NCBI GenBank assembly: GCA_023014335.1
Contig: JAECYW010000007.1
Coordinates: forward strand, 1,798,001-1,862,000
Source of the DNA: Galerina marginata
Lineage: Eukaryota > Basidiomycota > Agaricomycetes > Agaricales > Galerinaceae
Reading direction: 5' to 3'
Length of the DNA: 64,000 nucleotides
The notes below the pieces were generated by a model. That model did no database searches, was not told the DNA's origin, and worked only from the letters and a program-made list of their open reading frames with translations. A program made the position numbers and the translations under genes. Shown piece by piece: positions 20,452 to 32,541 of the stretch (position 1 is its first letter; every line of letters starts with the position of its first letter).

Positions 20452-23400
20452 ATGGCGCAATGGGGCCAGGGCCAGCAGGGCTTCCAGTATCCCATGCAAA
20501 CTGGTTTTCCAGGTGCTAACCCACAATTCCAACAGAACCCCCAGTTTCAGCCTCAGAATCCCCAATTTCAACCTCAAAATCCCCAGTTTCAGCAGCAGGT
20601 TCCGCAATTCCAGCAAGGGGGTTTAGGGATCCCCAATGGCGGCGGTTTGCTTCCTCAGCAAACTGGGTTTCCACAGCAGCGTCCGCAAGGCTTTCAACAG
20701 CCTCAGCAACAGACTGGTTTTCAGGGTGGACCGGGGTTTATCCCGCCCCAACAGACTGGGTTCCCGGGGAGCAACTTTCAGCAGCAAGCTCGTGCACCTC
20801 CGCCTCCTGTTCCGCCTATTCCTTCGCAGTTCCAGCAGCCTAATCAGCCGAGCTTTCTGAGTATGCCTCCTCAGCAGCCCAACAGACTGCTCAGCGCATC
20901 GCCAGGGTTTGGAGGCGGCGGTTTGGTTCCGCAGCCTACGGGCTTTCCGGGGAGATCCCCAGGCCCACTCGTTCCTCAGATGACTGGATTCGTCGACCCA
21001 AGATTGCAAATGATGTCGCAAACATTCATGCCCATTAACACGAACGCATCAGGGCCTTACGGCGCAGGCGGTCTGCCTCAGCTTCCGCAGCAGCAGCAGA
21101 ACCTTGTGCAATCTATTCAGCAACACAATCAAGCTCAGCGCGGGTCTGTTAACCAGCAGATGTCGTGGGCTTTAACCAAGGCGGAGAAGAAGAACTACGA
21201 CCAGATTTTCAGGTCTTGGGATAAAGGCAATTCTGGGTTTATCAGTGGTGCTAATGCTTTAGAGGGGTTCGGGGCCAGCGGTTTACCCAAGGACGACCTA
21301 GCCCGTATTTGGTATGGACCCTTTCACTGTTCACTGATCTGGGCTGATCGATGTTCATTTGTATTCGTTCAAGGACTCTTGCCGATATCAATGACCGAGG
21401 AAAACTAAACATTGCCGAGTTTCACGTAGCGATGGGATTGATTTATCGCAGTAAGTATCAATCAGATGTTCTATACTTGGATACCAGCTAACAATATTTG
21501 GGTTAGGGATTAACGGAATGCCAGTCCCTGATCAACTTCCTCCGGAGCTCATTCCACCCTCTGTCGCTGATCTCGACAGCACTGTCGATCGTGTCAAGGA
21601 ATTGCTCAAGAGCGACACTCGTTCTGGGTCCAGCAACAAACATTCCTTCAACAGCGCGTCGCCTTCTCCTATTGCTAGCCGCCGTGACGCCTCCAACTAC
21701 AAACATTCTGATTCTGAACCTCCTGGTGGTTTCTTCAAGCCTTCCAATCGTCATGTTGACCGTTCTGCCATCCGCTCTCGCAACGATGATAGTCCGGCCT
21801 CAGATTTATCGGACATGAAACGCCAGCTAGAAAATACGGCACAGATGTTGGACCGTGCCGCAGAAGCAGACGCCAGTAGGACAAAGGAGGACGAGGAATT
21901 GGACCAAGAAATGGAAGATCTTAAATATCGCGTTGACAGAGTCCGCGACGACCTGAATTACGTTGGTCGTGGCCCAAAAACCAGCTCAAAAGAAGAGGAG
22001 AGGCGTCGTCTGGAACGAGATCTACTCACGCTCATGCATGAGCGTATTCCTGAAGTGGAGCGGAAGATTAAAGCGCGCGACGAGAGGAAGGAAAGGGAGA
22101 AGAGGCAGTGGGCACGTGACCGAGATAGAGCAAACGACCGTTTTGGGCGGTACGACAGTCGGGACGATTATTCGCGACGGGACGACCGCGACCGACCGTA
22201 CTCCAGAAATGATGACCGCGACAGGCCATACTCCAGAGGCGATGACCGTGATCGACCATACTCCAGAGGACCTGATGATCGCAGAGGTGGATATGATCGT
22301 GATGATAGAGGGTCCTATCGCAGGGACCGTTCTCGTTCCAGGGAGCGAGACGGCAGGGATCGCTACGACCGTCCTCGCAGCCCGCCTTCTGCTACTCGGT
22401 CTCCAGCTCCAGCTCCATCGGTGCCGCCGCCCGCTGCTCTTTCTCCAGCTGCGTCAATTGCTCCTGTCTCTCCTGCAACGCCTACGCCTTCGCTGAAGAA
22501 TATGACACCTGCTGAGCGTCAGGCATTTGCCAAGGCGGAAGCCCAGCGCCGCATCCAAGATCGTATGGCTAAATTAGGAGTGACTGCACCTTCTGGTAGT
22601 CCGGTTATAGATACCAGTGTGGAGGATAGGCTGCTGCAGGAGAAGAAGGAGGCAGAGGAGAAGACTAAGGCTGCTGAGAAACAGGCCGAGGAAAGAGAAA
22701 GGGCAAGGAAGGAGCGACTGGCAAATGAAAAGGCCTTGCAGGATGACAAAACGACACCTGCTCCTCCAAAACCAACTCCGACTTCTGCCGCTGCCCCACC
22801 TGCACCTACGCCGACAGTCAAGGCTTCTCCGAAAGCTGCTCCTCCTCCGCCCAAATCTCGAGCCCCAGCCCCGCCGCCGCCTAGGAAGGCTGCTGCTCCT
22901 GTTCGTTCGGTTGCATCTGTTCCTGCACCGAAACCTCCGGCCCCGGCCCCGGCGCCTCCTAGCGAACCTGAAATCGATCCGGAAGAGGAAGCTTTGCGTG
23001 CTCGTGAAGCCAAACTGCGAAAACAGAGGGAGGAACGAGAGGCGAGGATGAGGCAACTTGAGAAGGAGGAAGAGGAGGAAGCTGCGCGGTATGAGCAGGA
23101 ACGACAGGCTAGGCTTGAGGCTTTGAGAGCTAAGGCTGCCAAGCCGCCTACACCACCTCCTGCAGCGCCACCTCCCCCTGCCCCCGCTCCTGTCATTAAA
23201 GCACCGTCACCACCTGCTGTTCGTGCGCCTCCAGGTCCCGCTAGTGCCCCGGCTGTGGAGAAGTCAACAAATCCTTTCAGCCGGCTGCTCAAGGAGGGTG
23301 CTACAACTCCTTCGTCTCCTCCTCCTACGACCAACGGCAATGGCAGTTCCAACCCTTGGGCGAGACCTCAAACCGCGCCGCCTCCATCTGTACCCCCGCC

Positions 23401-26400
23401 TTCTAAGAGTCCGGCCCCGAAAACCAACTACCAAACTGTATCATCCGCCCCAGACGATGACTGGGATGATCTTCATGAGAAGTCAGACGACGATGATAGC
23501 AGTGACGATGAGATCGCCCAGTCTAGAAGTGCCCGTGCAAATATAGCTCAGCAACTCTTTGGGGGGATGCTTCCCAGGCCCGCTTCCGCAGCAGCAGGTT
23601 CAGGACCTAGCTCTTCGCCTTCGTCGCCTGCTCCCTTTGGTGCTGCGCCAACGCCGCCACCACCGCCGCCGCCATCAGCACCCCCTGCGCCTCGTGCGCC
23701 TGCTGCTCCTGCTGCCCCGACAGCCGACGCTGCTGCTCCAGGCGATGTGAATGCGCTGATGCGCTCCATCCAAGGTGGAATGAAGCTCCGCCCGACCAAG
23801 ACGGTGGACAAGAGTGCCCCGCCCGTGTCGGGGAAAGTATTGGGAGATATAGCACCCCCGTCGCACATCAACACTGCGCCGCGGTCTGTCTCTCCTCCTC
23901 CTCGGTCCCCCTCGCCTCTGCAGGCGTATCCAGAGCCGGCGGCGATGAGCCACGATGATGTGGGTCGGTCTACGAACAGGCAGTCGGTTGGGTGGTTTGC
24001 GGACCGTGCGGCTGATTTGGGCACTCCTGTTGATGTTCAGAGGCTGCCTTCAACTGCTGAGGACGAGGAGGAAGACATGTATGTGCCGGAGGCTCATGAT
24101 GCTCCTCCGCCTCCTTCGCCTCCTCCTGCTGCCCCTGTTCCTCAGATTACAGTTGACGAGCCGGCTGCTGAGCCGATGTCTGATCTCATGGCGGATATTG
24201 ACAAGTCTACTGGTTTGTCTTTTCTTCTCTTTTACGATGTTGGGCTATCAACTCACATGCCCACAGAACACCGTGTGCGGTCATTATATGCGTATGAAGG
24301 GGACGGTCCTGAAGATCTATGTAAGTCCAGTTTGAATGTCGTTTGAGACGCATCGCTGACTTCCTTTCCAGCTTTCGGAGAAAATATTGTTATCGTCGCA
24401 AACCCGTCGAAGAGTGGTGGAGACTGGTGGTATGGTACAACAGTAAATGACGGAAAATCTGGCCTTTTCCCCAAGAACTATGTTGAAGTCGTTACTCCTA
24501 GTACGTGTTCCCCGTCTTCTGTGCGATGTCTACTAAACCCTGCTGCAGAAAAAGCGAAGGCTGTTTTCACCTACACGGGCGGTAATCTCGATGAGCTGTC
24601 TTTCACCGAAGGAGAAACGCTATCGATCGTTGATATGTCGGAAGAGGAATGGTGGAAAGCAGAGCAGGGCGGTGTGGTCCTCATCGTTCCCGCCGCATAC
24701 CTGGAGATTGTTGAGGGTTAGTGGCTTTACTTTTCCCTTGAGTTCCTCCGTTTACCTATGTGGTGGTAATAGGCTAAAGTTCTTTTTCTGCTTTATTTTT
24801 CATGTACACCTCGAAATATTCAATTCTACCATGGACTGGAAATATATCCAAAACGTTTTTCGATCTTACGTGAACAGAAGGAGCGAATGGCGCAGTCAAG
24901 AACGAGCCAAACGTGCCTCCTATTCTTATCCCACAGCTTGAAAGCACTTCCACGGAGACTGCCACTGATAATCTTGACAGGAGTACAGGTGATGATGTCG
25001 ATAGTGATTCAGAAGACTCGGATTCGGACTATCTGTCATTTGACGAGAGCGACAAGGAGGAGTCCACGACGAACAAGGAAGCGCGAGAACGCGAGAGACA
25101 ACTCGTACTGGAAGCGGCAGGTCTCATCGTTAACCAAGACGTCGGTCGTCCACCTACGCGTACAAGGAGCATAAAACGACGTCCAGCGCCTGCAGCACCA
25201 CGACGGCAACCGTCAGTTCATAAGGATCTACCACCCGTCCCCGGACCTGATCCCGAACCCGAAGCTGATCCTGAAGCCGAGGTTATATCTCACGAAGCAC
25301 GGCTGGATGATGCCTTTGCGCGCTATGAGTCCTTCAAGAACACGCAGGCCAATTTGAACCGGCTCTCTGTGGTGTCGACTGATTCGAGCGTTATGCCGCC
25401 TTCGTCACCGACGACTACGGTTTCGTCCATGTCTATGGCGACTTCGCCGGTCCATGGCAGTCAAGGAGGCGAGGGGAAATATTCGCACTTCTTGAACTTT
25501 TTGACGCGTAGCAAGACACCGGATGGTGAAAGGAGGTCAACGAGCACCTTGATGATCTCCGCTCCGATTATGAACGTCTCGACTAGCCAGGGCGTGTCAC
25601 AGGAAGGTCCTACCAGGTCGAATAGCCCTTCATTTGGAATGGTAGGGTTTTTCTTGGAACTCTGTTTCCTTTGTGCATTGTGCTGACGTTCTCATCGTTT
25701 AGTCATGGGCAAGCCTTGTAGATAAGAATGCCCTCGACGGCATACCACCAGGTGAAAGAAAGCGACAAGAGGTGAGTTTACTATTCTCGTACTTCAACGC
25801 CCTAGCTAATCATGATGACAGGCAATTTTCGAACTCATCAATACTGAGGTGGCTTATGTTCGGGATTTACAGCTAATTGTAGAGGTAATGATAATGATTG
25901 TTACCGGACTACTCTTCATCAAACAAATGCTGACCCGCCTTTCCAGGTCTTTTATTCCAGTATGGTTTCTCTGCTGTCGACGAAAGAAATTACTGTCGTT
26001 TTCGCCAACATCGAGGATCTCCTCCTTACGAATACTGTCTGTACTTCTGGCTTTCTGGAAGTTGACTCTTTCCTGATATTTTTCAGGCCTTCGTCAGCTC
26101 GCTTGAAGAGCGACAAAAGGATTGTCGACTGTATATCGACAAGGTCGGCGATATTCTGTTAACCCATATTCCCAACATGGGTGCTTATATGGTGGGTCCA
26201 ATCAACCGACCTCGTCATTTCAATGAAATGACTTTGATTATATAGCAATACTGCGTCAACCAATCTACTGCCATCAAGGTTTTGCAATCGTTGAGAGATT
26301 CGAATCCCCCATTAGCTTCTCATTTGCAGGTGGGTTTGACCTTTTGGGTACTGAGTTATTGCTGCGGAGAACTAAACTCTGGTCCAGCATCTGCGTGATG

Positions 26401-27362
26401 AAAACCCGACAACTAGAAACTTGGATCTGTCAAGTTATCTGCTGGCACCTAGTGAGTAACACCCATCTACTCTCGGTTCGAGTTTTCATTGTTCCACGTA
26501 CTATGATAGTGCAACGGATAACAAGATATCCACTGCTCATCAAGCAGGTAAGTTCTTAATTCGTTTATGTTTATGGGAATGTTTCATTGACTTGACCTGT
26601 CGTTATTCGTCTAGATCCTTCAATACACTGAGCTCGGAGAGGAGTTTGAGGGAATTAGAACCGCCCGTGATATGGCAGAAAAACTCCTCGACCACATCAA
26701 TGAGACAATACGAGAACAGGAAGGACACGAGACCCTCAAAAAGATTTCGCAAAATCTATGGATTGGGCAAGGGTGTGTTCAAGTTCTCGCTGGGGCTCGA
26801 ATGTGGTTCTGAGATGCCCTTTCTTTTCAGACGGCTTGACCTTACTGCACCAACGCGGTTCATGGGTCAGAGAAGACTCATCAAGCAAGGCGTGCTGATG
26901 AAAGCCAAGAGTGGGAAGAAATTGCACGCATTCTTGTGTAGTGATATCTTGGTCCTGGTGGACGAGTCGATGAGGAATCTCTACCGGATGGTGAGCATTA
27001 TCTGTTGTCGACCTCGCTTTTCTGAGTGCGCCTTGTTCATTAGCCTATCCCGCTTGCACATGCCCAAGTGAAAGACGCAGGATCAAAAGGTGCGTTTGTC
27101 TATGACCAAATGGAAATTATGATTCAAATCGGAACGGCAGACGATACTACTTTTTCAATAACACAACCATATCCTCGAGGAGGCGACTCTGTAGCTCTCC
27201 GTGCGTTGTCCATTCGAGACTGCCAGCGTCGGTGTCATTCTCTTGGTGTTTTGTCAGGTGGCTAATATCGTTCATATAGAATGGACGAACGAGATTGGCT
27301 CCGCAGGAAAACGAGCTCGACACGCAGAAGACAGGGCTGCGCGCAAAGCTGGTCGTCGATAA
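20452..27362 (+). CDS. CIN1: Intersectin-like endocytic scaffold and RhoGEF (Cin1-like)
   Basis: Eighteen exons encode 1951 residues: 20452-21311, 21374-21450, 21507-24212, 24267-24320, 24372-24500, 24549-24716, 24878-25641, 25703-25771, 25822-25884, 25947-26036, 26087-26191, 26246-26329, 26388-26451, 26510-26547, 26615-26772, 26831-26990, 27044-27227, 27280-27362. All junctions are in phase. Domains in order: QTGF-repeat, Gln/Pro-rich region (1-235); EH domain (238-330, SWALTKAEKKNYDQIF, with a canonical EF loop in ADINDRGKLNIAEF); coiled coil (about 410-520); RD-rich and Pro-rich linker; WH2 (about 1058-1080, LMRSIQGGMKLRPTKTV); two SH3 domains (1217-1275 and 1278-1333); DH domain (about 1603-1795, with LAPMQRITRYPLLIKQ); PH domain (about 1815-1935). 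EH plus WH2 binds endocytic NPF proteins and actin; DH-PH activates Rho/Cdc42. The architecture is that of animal intersectin and Cryptococcus Cin1. The end after PH is short and shows no C2 domain. The last donor (27228, GTCGGT) is the least certain junction. Confidence 0.92.
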
Positions 27363-28003
27363 CCATTGGACGATCATCCGTATCTTGATCTCAGCGCATT
27401 GCTTATAATTTATTGGGACAATTGAACTTTCATCTGTGGATACTTCATCATTCGTAGTGCCTATATCCATCCTCTCATCATTGTGCCATATTCTTGTGTC
27501 GTTACGACTGCATTATATTACGATAGACCTGGGCACTAATTATTTTCCTGACATACTGTATCTTATATACACGTACATTTTCTACCGATTTTCTCCCAAC
27601 CATGTTGACCAATTTGTTTTGGCCTTTCTAAAAAGGAAACACAACTTGACCGCAGCGTTCATCATCTCCAGTTTTCTACAAGTCTAACTTTGTGGCTGCG
27701 CATGATACTGGATGCCGTTGCTTTACTCGGATTACTCAAAAAGCGTGTCCTCCTTTTACGTTGACCGGGAATGACTCAATTCTTGAATCCTAACTGCGCG
27801 TCCGCATCGCGCAGGCCGTAGGCAGCTGTGAGTTTATTCCAACAACCGCCAGTGATACGACTTTCTTACAATTAAACTGACATCTCGCAGTTACTCATAT
27901 CTCTACTATCTGCGGTTTTATGGATTGGAAGATATAAAGTGACCACCTGCTGCGATCTCCATCGTCCAATTCGATCCTGCAATTTTCAGAATCCTACCCA
28001 CAT
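27363..28003. other. Intergenic stretch between CIN1 and its paralogue
   Basis: About 640 AT-rich bases with the CIN1 3' UTR and the promoter of the next gene. A TATAAAG at 27933-27939, some 65 nt before the next ATG, is a possible TATA box. No further gene is seen. Confidence 0.5.
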
Positions 28004-29896
28004 ATGGCTCAACCTCAGGATCAACCTCTGGTTTCGGACCTACAAAAGGTGGCTACGGCCTTCTTGCCCAGGGCCTCAACTCTACCTCGTCCAACGTGGT
28101 CATGCCGTCCCGCTTCACTTCAGTTGATAAAAGGCGATTCACTTGCGGGCCCATCGAATCCGATACAACCCACTATTGAAGATAACGAACTCCTCCGCGC
28201 CGAGGCTCTTGACTCATCGAAGCCCCCAGATGAGGCGGTTCAACAGATTCCATGGGCCTTGTCAGAGAAGGAAAAGGAGGCGTACGATGGTATCTTCAAG
28301 GCTTGGGACACTGAAAACACTGGGTACTTTCCGGGAGAGAAGGCGGTGGAAGCGTTTGGTGCTAGCGGCTTACCCGTAGACGACCTGGCTCGTATCTGGT
28401 ATGACTTCAAAGTTCCTTGGCTATAACCTGGAATTAATTGTGCCTTTCCAAGGAATCTCGCAGATGCAGACAACTGCGGCCAACTCAACATTGCACAATT
28501 CCAAGTCGCGATGGGGTTGATATATCGCAGTATGTTTTGGTCCTGACTTTATGGAACTGTGCTCATGGTTTTTGGATTGCCAGGACTGCACGGCATGTCT
28601 GTGCCGTATCAACTCCCCTCAGATTTTGCTTTGCATTTGCGACCTTCGAGATCAGAGGGGGAGGGTCCCAACTTTCAAGAGGCAGGGGAGCTTGTCAATG
28701 TATTGGGCGTTGTAGAGCGAAAATCGGTAGAAGAAGAGGAATGGAATGAAACGCCTAGGTCGGTGCCAGTCGACGAGCCGGAAGAGGCTGTTAAAGAGCG
28801 CAATGCGATAATGGAAGCGTTGGCCCTTGATTTAGTTGACTGGTCATGGCCAGCTTCATTGCCGTCTTCGCCTAGACCTCCACCACCTCCGCCGCCGCCG
28901 CCTCTGCCCGCTCAACTGTCGTGTCCACCAAAACCTCTGCCACCTCTACCACCTACATCTCCGGCCACTTTTTTCTCGCCTTCGGAGGGCTTTCAAGGCG
29001 AGCTACGCGACTTGGAAAATCGTGTCCAGAAACTCTCGGATGAACTCGCAGATCTTGCACCAGGAGTTGACAACGTCGAACGCAGACGCCGGTTGGAGAA
29101 CGAGCTAGTTTCGCTTGTCATTGAGAAAATCCCTGAGGTGAAAAGGAAGTCCAGAGCCAAGGCCGAGCGGAATACGACCCCTCAAATTGAGAAAGCAAGA
29201 TATGGAGGTGTCAAGTTACGAAGACCACCTCCGCCACCTCCGCCGCTTCCTTCGATGCTCCCCTCTCAAGCTGCGTTTGAGCCTATAGACCGAGAGGAGT
29301 TCTTGCTCCGTCATATCCGAGCCGGGAAGAAGTTGCGGCCGACACAAACGGTGGTCAGGGATGGTTTGGTCCCGCTTCTGGGTATGCCGCCCGGGAAACC
29401 GAGCCCGAGGCAGGGCTTGCTTCGCTCTATCCGACATGGGAAGGAATTACGGCCGACGCAGACAGTGGTCAGGAGAAATCCGCCTCCGCCTCCGCCTCTT
29501 GTACCTCCTGTACTGCCAGCAGAGTCAGAGGGCGGTGGTACTTTGCTTCGTTCTATCCACGCTGGAAAGAAACTGCGGCCGACGGAGACAGTGGTCAAGA
29601 GCGGTCCGTATCCGTTGGGCAATGTTCTTGGAGATGCGGACACTGGCCACGACGACTCTCTTCTTCGACTTCTTTCTCGTCCGCCGCCGCCACTACCGCC
29701 TGTTGCCGCTGCGGAGGTTCAGCCACTGCAGGATACCATTCCTAATACGGAACCCATCGTCGCTGACGGTGCTCATCATTCCGTAGATGGAGAAGCAGCT
29801 GGCGCGGACGATCTCTATATGGTGGAAGGTCAATCATTATCGTGGTCGGTTCCGATGGACGAGGAAGGAGAAGAAGAAGAATACGTCATTGTATAA
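28004..29896 (+). CDS. EH-domain protein with three WH2 motifs, partial CIN1 paralogue
   Basis: Exons 28004-28398, 28453-28529 and 28584-29896 give 594 residues. The EH domain (about 82-170, PWALSEKEKEAYDGIFKAW, then LADADNCGQLNIAQFQVAMG) is split by two introns at the same codons and phases as in CIN1; the middle exon is 77 nt in both. A coiled coil (about 293-355, RRRRLENELVSLVIEKIPEV) corresponds to ERRRLERDLLTLMHERIPEV in CIN1. Three WH2 motifs follow, each preceded by Pro-rich sequence: FLLRHIRAGKKLRPTQTVV (about 395), LLRSIRHGKELRPTQTVV (434) and LLRSIHAGKKLRPTETVV (475). The tail is acidic. SH3, DH and PH domains are absent and there is no trace of them downstream. Predicted to link endocytic sites to actin monomers; three closely spaced WH2 motifs could promote filament nucleation (inference). 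Confidence 0.88.
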
Positions 29897-30534
29897 TTTT
29901 CCTTGAAAACGGATGCGTATAAACTGTATTGAATCGGGGTTGATAACGAGTAATTTGAGGTACTTTGTGAGCATCTTACTTCTCTACTCACCGCCTCAGC
30001 TGGATTACTGACTTCCTGTCTCCCTTTAGAGTCCGCGACCGCGATATAACGAGCGGCCTTTCAGCTTAATACCGTAACTTTGAATGGGCTTAGTACGGCC
30101 CCGAACGACGTAAATAATGTAGATGATCGTGACATGAGGACGACCTTACTTGACCCCTCCGTTCAATAAAATCAATCCGTTTCTGCTTCTGGCTTTCGTT
30201 CGGTACCGACAACCTTTTTCTCGTTGTTTTGTTTATTTTCATGCATGTAAAAATATTTGCTCTGGCTGTCGAAATACGTTTGTCCCCTTCATCTTATGAG
30301 GTAGTTTTGAACGTTTCTATTGAAATACTATTTGTATTTTTCTCTTGTTGGCTTGACACATGCTTTCCTGGCGGGCCCTCGGTCACCGAGGTTGTCGATG
30401 ATGACAAAACCGGCACAGAAGACACCGAGGAGAACCGGCACATTCCTCCACAAAGCCGGTCGTACTTATACATTTCCCCTCCAAGCCGTCCGTCCATCCC
30501 TTGTACCTTTACTCTACCTATCACCCTAGTCCCC
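29897..30534. other. Intergenic stretch
   Basis: About 640 nt between two plus-strand genes. It contains repeated ACCGGCACA words near 30410-30440 but no gene, hairpin or clear TATA box. Confidence 0.45.
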
Positions 30535-32051
30535 ATGTCGTCCGGTACGTCCCCCTCGTCAAACCGGGGGGAATGAACTGACACCTAGCTCTACCAGACC
30601 TCCGTATTGATTCCCTGTTCAAGGTCACTGGCAAGATTGGTGAGTTTGATTAACGGTTCGTGAGGGCAGTTTGTTGACTGGAGATTCTGGACTCTCCAGT
30701 CCTTGTCACGGGAGGAGGCTCCGGCATTGGCAAGATGATTGCGACCGGATTCGCCCAGAACGGCGCGAAGGTCTATATCGCAGCGCGAAAAGAGAACCAG
30801 CTCAAAGAAGTATGTGCATCATCAGGGATCGTCTCTATTAAAAGCAAAAGTATAAGTTTTACTCACACCCTTCCTTCGTGTTGTTTCTTCACAGGCCGTC
30901 GCTGACATCAACAAGGTTGCGTCTGGACCCAAGGTCGATTACATCGTCGCCAATGTCGGGGTACGTAAAGACGGTTAGGAAGATATGCCTGCCAGCTTAC
31001 TTGGAATTCCATAGTCAAAAGCGGGCTGCGATGCTCTCATTGCAGAGTTCCGCAAACGCGAAAACAAACTCCATGTTCTCGTGAACAACTCTGGCATTAC
31101 ATGGGGAGGACCTTTCAATGACTTTCCCGAGGAGAAAGGCTGGGATAACGTCTTCAACGTCAACGTCAAAAGTATCTTCTACAGTGCGTTCTCCTTCCAC
31201 TTTTGGTCGAACGGATGTTGATTTCTGTTCCAAAAAATGTAGTGACTGCTGGGTGAGTTCAAGTATTGACGTTCAGGTTGCCTTTCTTACCATGCACCCC
31301 GCAGCCTCGCCGACCTCCTTCAAAAAGACTCGACAAACCGTGATCCTGCATCCGTGATTAACATTTCCTCAACCGCATCTGTGGAACCCGGCAGCGAAGG
31401 TGTTCTTAGCCAGGAAGGAAACGGAACATGGAGTTGTGCGCACATTACCTTCCCATTATTTTTTTCCGGTGTAATAATTTTTCTGTCCAGACCAACCCAG
31501 CAAGGCGGCCGGTCAGTACTTGTCAATTATCGCTCTACTCCTGTTGGCTGATTTGAGACTCTCCTTTAGTCAACCACCTCACATCACAGCTCGCCCTCAA
31601 GCTCGCCGCGAGTCAAATCACGTATGTGGTACTCGCAGCCCTCACATTTTGCATTGCTCATTCTTCACCTTTGTAGGGTCAACGCTATCTGCCCTGGGTA
31701 AGCTTCCAGCCTGAATCTGCCGTGGAGGAAAGTAACTCACCATCTCTCTCCTCTATCCAAAATGGTGCAGTCTCTTCCCCAGCAAAATGACCGCATACGG
31801 AATTAATACATACGGTGAGGAAGCCTTCGAAGCCGGCCAGCCAACGGGTACGTTCAGATCGATGCTACTTACACACCCAGTATTTAATTCTCCTTTATCT
31901 GCAAGGCCGCTACGGAGCCCCTTCCGACGTTGCCGGGCTCTCGCTCTTCTTCGCCTCACCAGCAGGCGCGCACGTCACAGGAACACATACCCTCCTCGAT
32001 GGCGGTTCACGGTTCGTGCGCCACCGCATCGTGCCTGCGCTCAAGCTGTAA
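30535..32051 (+). CDS. Short-chain dehydrogenase/reductase
   Basis: Twelve exons: 30535-30544, 30598-30639, 30700-30809, 30895-30960, 31015-31183, 31243-31252, 31305-31435, 31491-31511, 31570-31621, 31677-31697, 31771-31847, 31906-32051; 284 residues. The classical SDR marks are all present: nucleotide-binding TGGGSGIG (residues 21-28), NNSG for structural NNAG, the catalytic region VINISSTAS (Ser about 158) and YQPSK (Tyr180, Lys184), then CPGLFPS after the active site. The spacing between Ser and Tyr (22 residues) is longer than usual because of an acidic/Gly insert. It would be a soluble NAD(P)H oxidoreductase resembling 3-oxoacyl reductases; the substrate cannot be told. Four exons are 10-21 nt long, each needed to restore a conserved motif. 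Confidence 0.9.
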
Positions 32052-32541
32052 TTGCTGCCTGTGACCTCCACGATGTTGTCAACTTGTAGCCGTGATCACG
32101 AATATCTTACCCAGCCTATGTTTTCTTGCTTCAATATAACACTCGCTTTTAATATCCCGCTTTCATTTGTGATTCACAAAGCCAGTTGCGTTCGTCAAGT
32201 CGACGGATGTATTATCAACTGCGGTATCAAGATATGTTGTAATGTATGTTGATTCTATGGGCAATATCACTAGAGTATGAATAGGAGAGGCCGTTGTTTA
32301 TCCAATTATGTGTTTTTACTACCAGTGCCAATTATCAGGGATATATAGAGTTTCGGAATGGGAACTCGATCCAGTCAACATTGTGTCTGTGCTCTCGAGG
32401 CTGAGCATTGTCGTCCGTGTCCTTATGCAAGAAAATAACCCCAGAATCAACCAAAAAAAAAAAACAAGAGTAACCAAGATGAGGCAAACGCTCCAAGATC
32501 CCAAAAAGAGACAAGCCTTTCATTTAACGCATCTCCAACGA
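32052..32541. other. Intergenic stretch between convergent genes
   Basis: 490 nt between the stops of the dehydrogenase (plus) and the coiled-coil gene (minus). It should contain both 3' UTRs; an A run lies at 32453-32463. Nothing else is seen. Confidence 0.5.

Noticed and set aside
22519..23352. 277-codon Ala/Gly-rich ORF on the minus strand
   Set aside because: It is the mirror of the Pro/Ala-rich exon 3 of the CIN1-like gene, whose composition suppresses stops on both strands.
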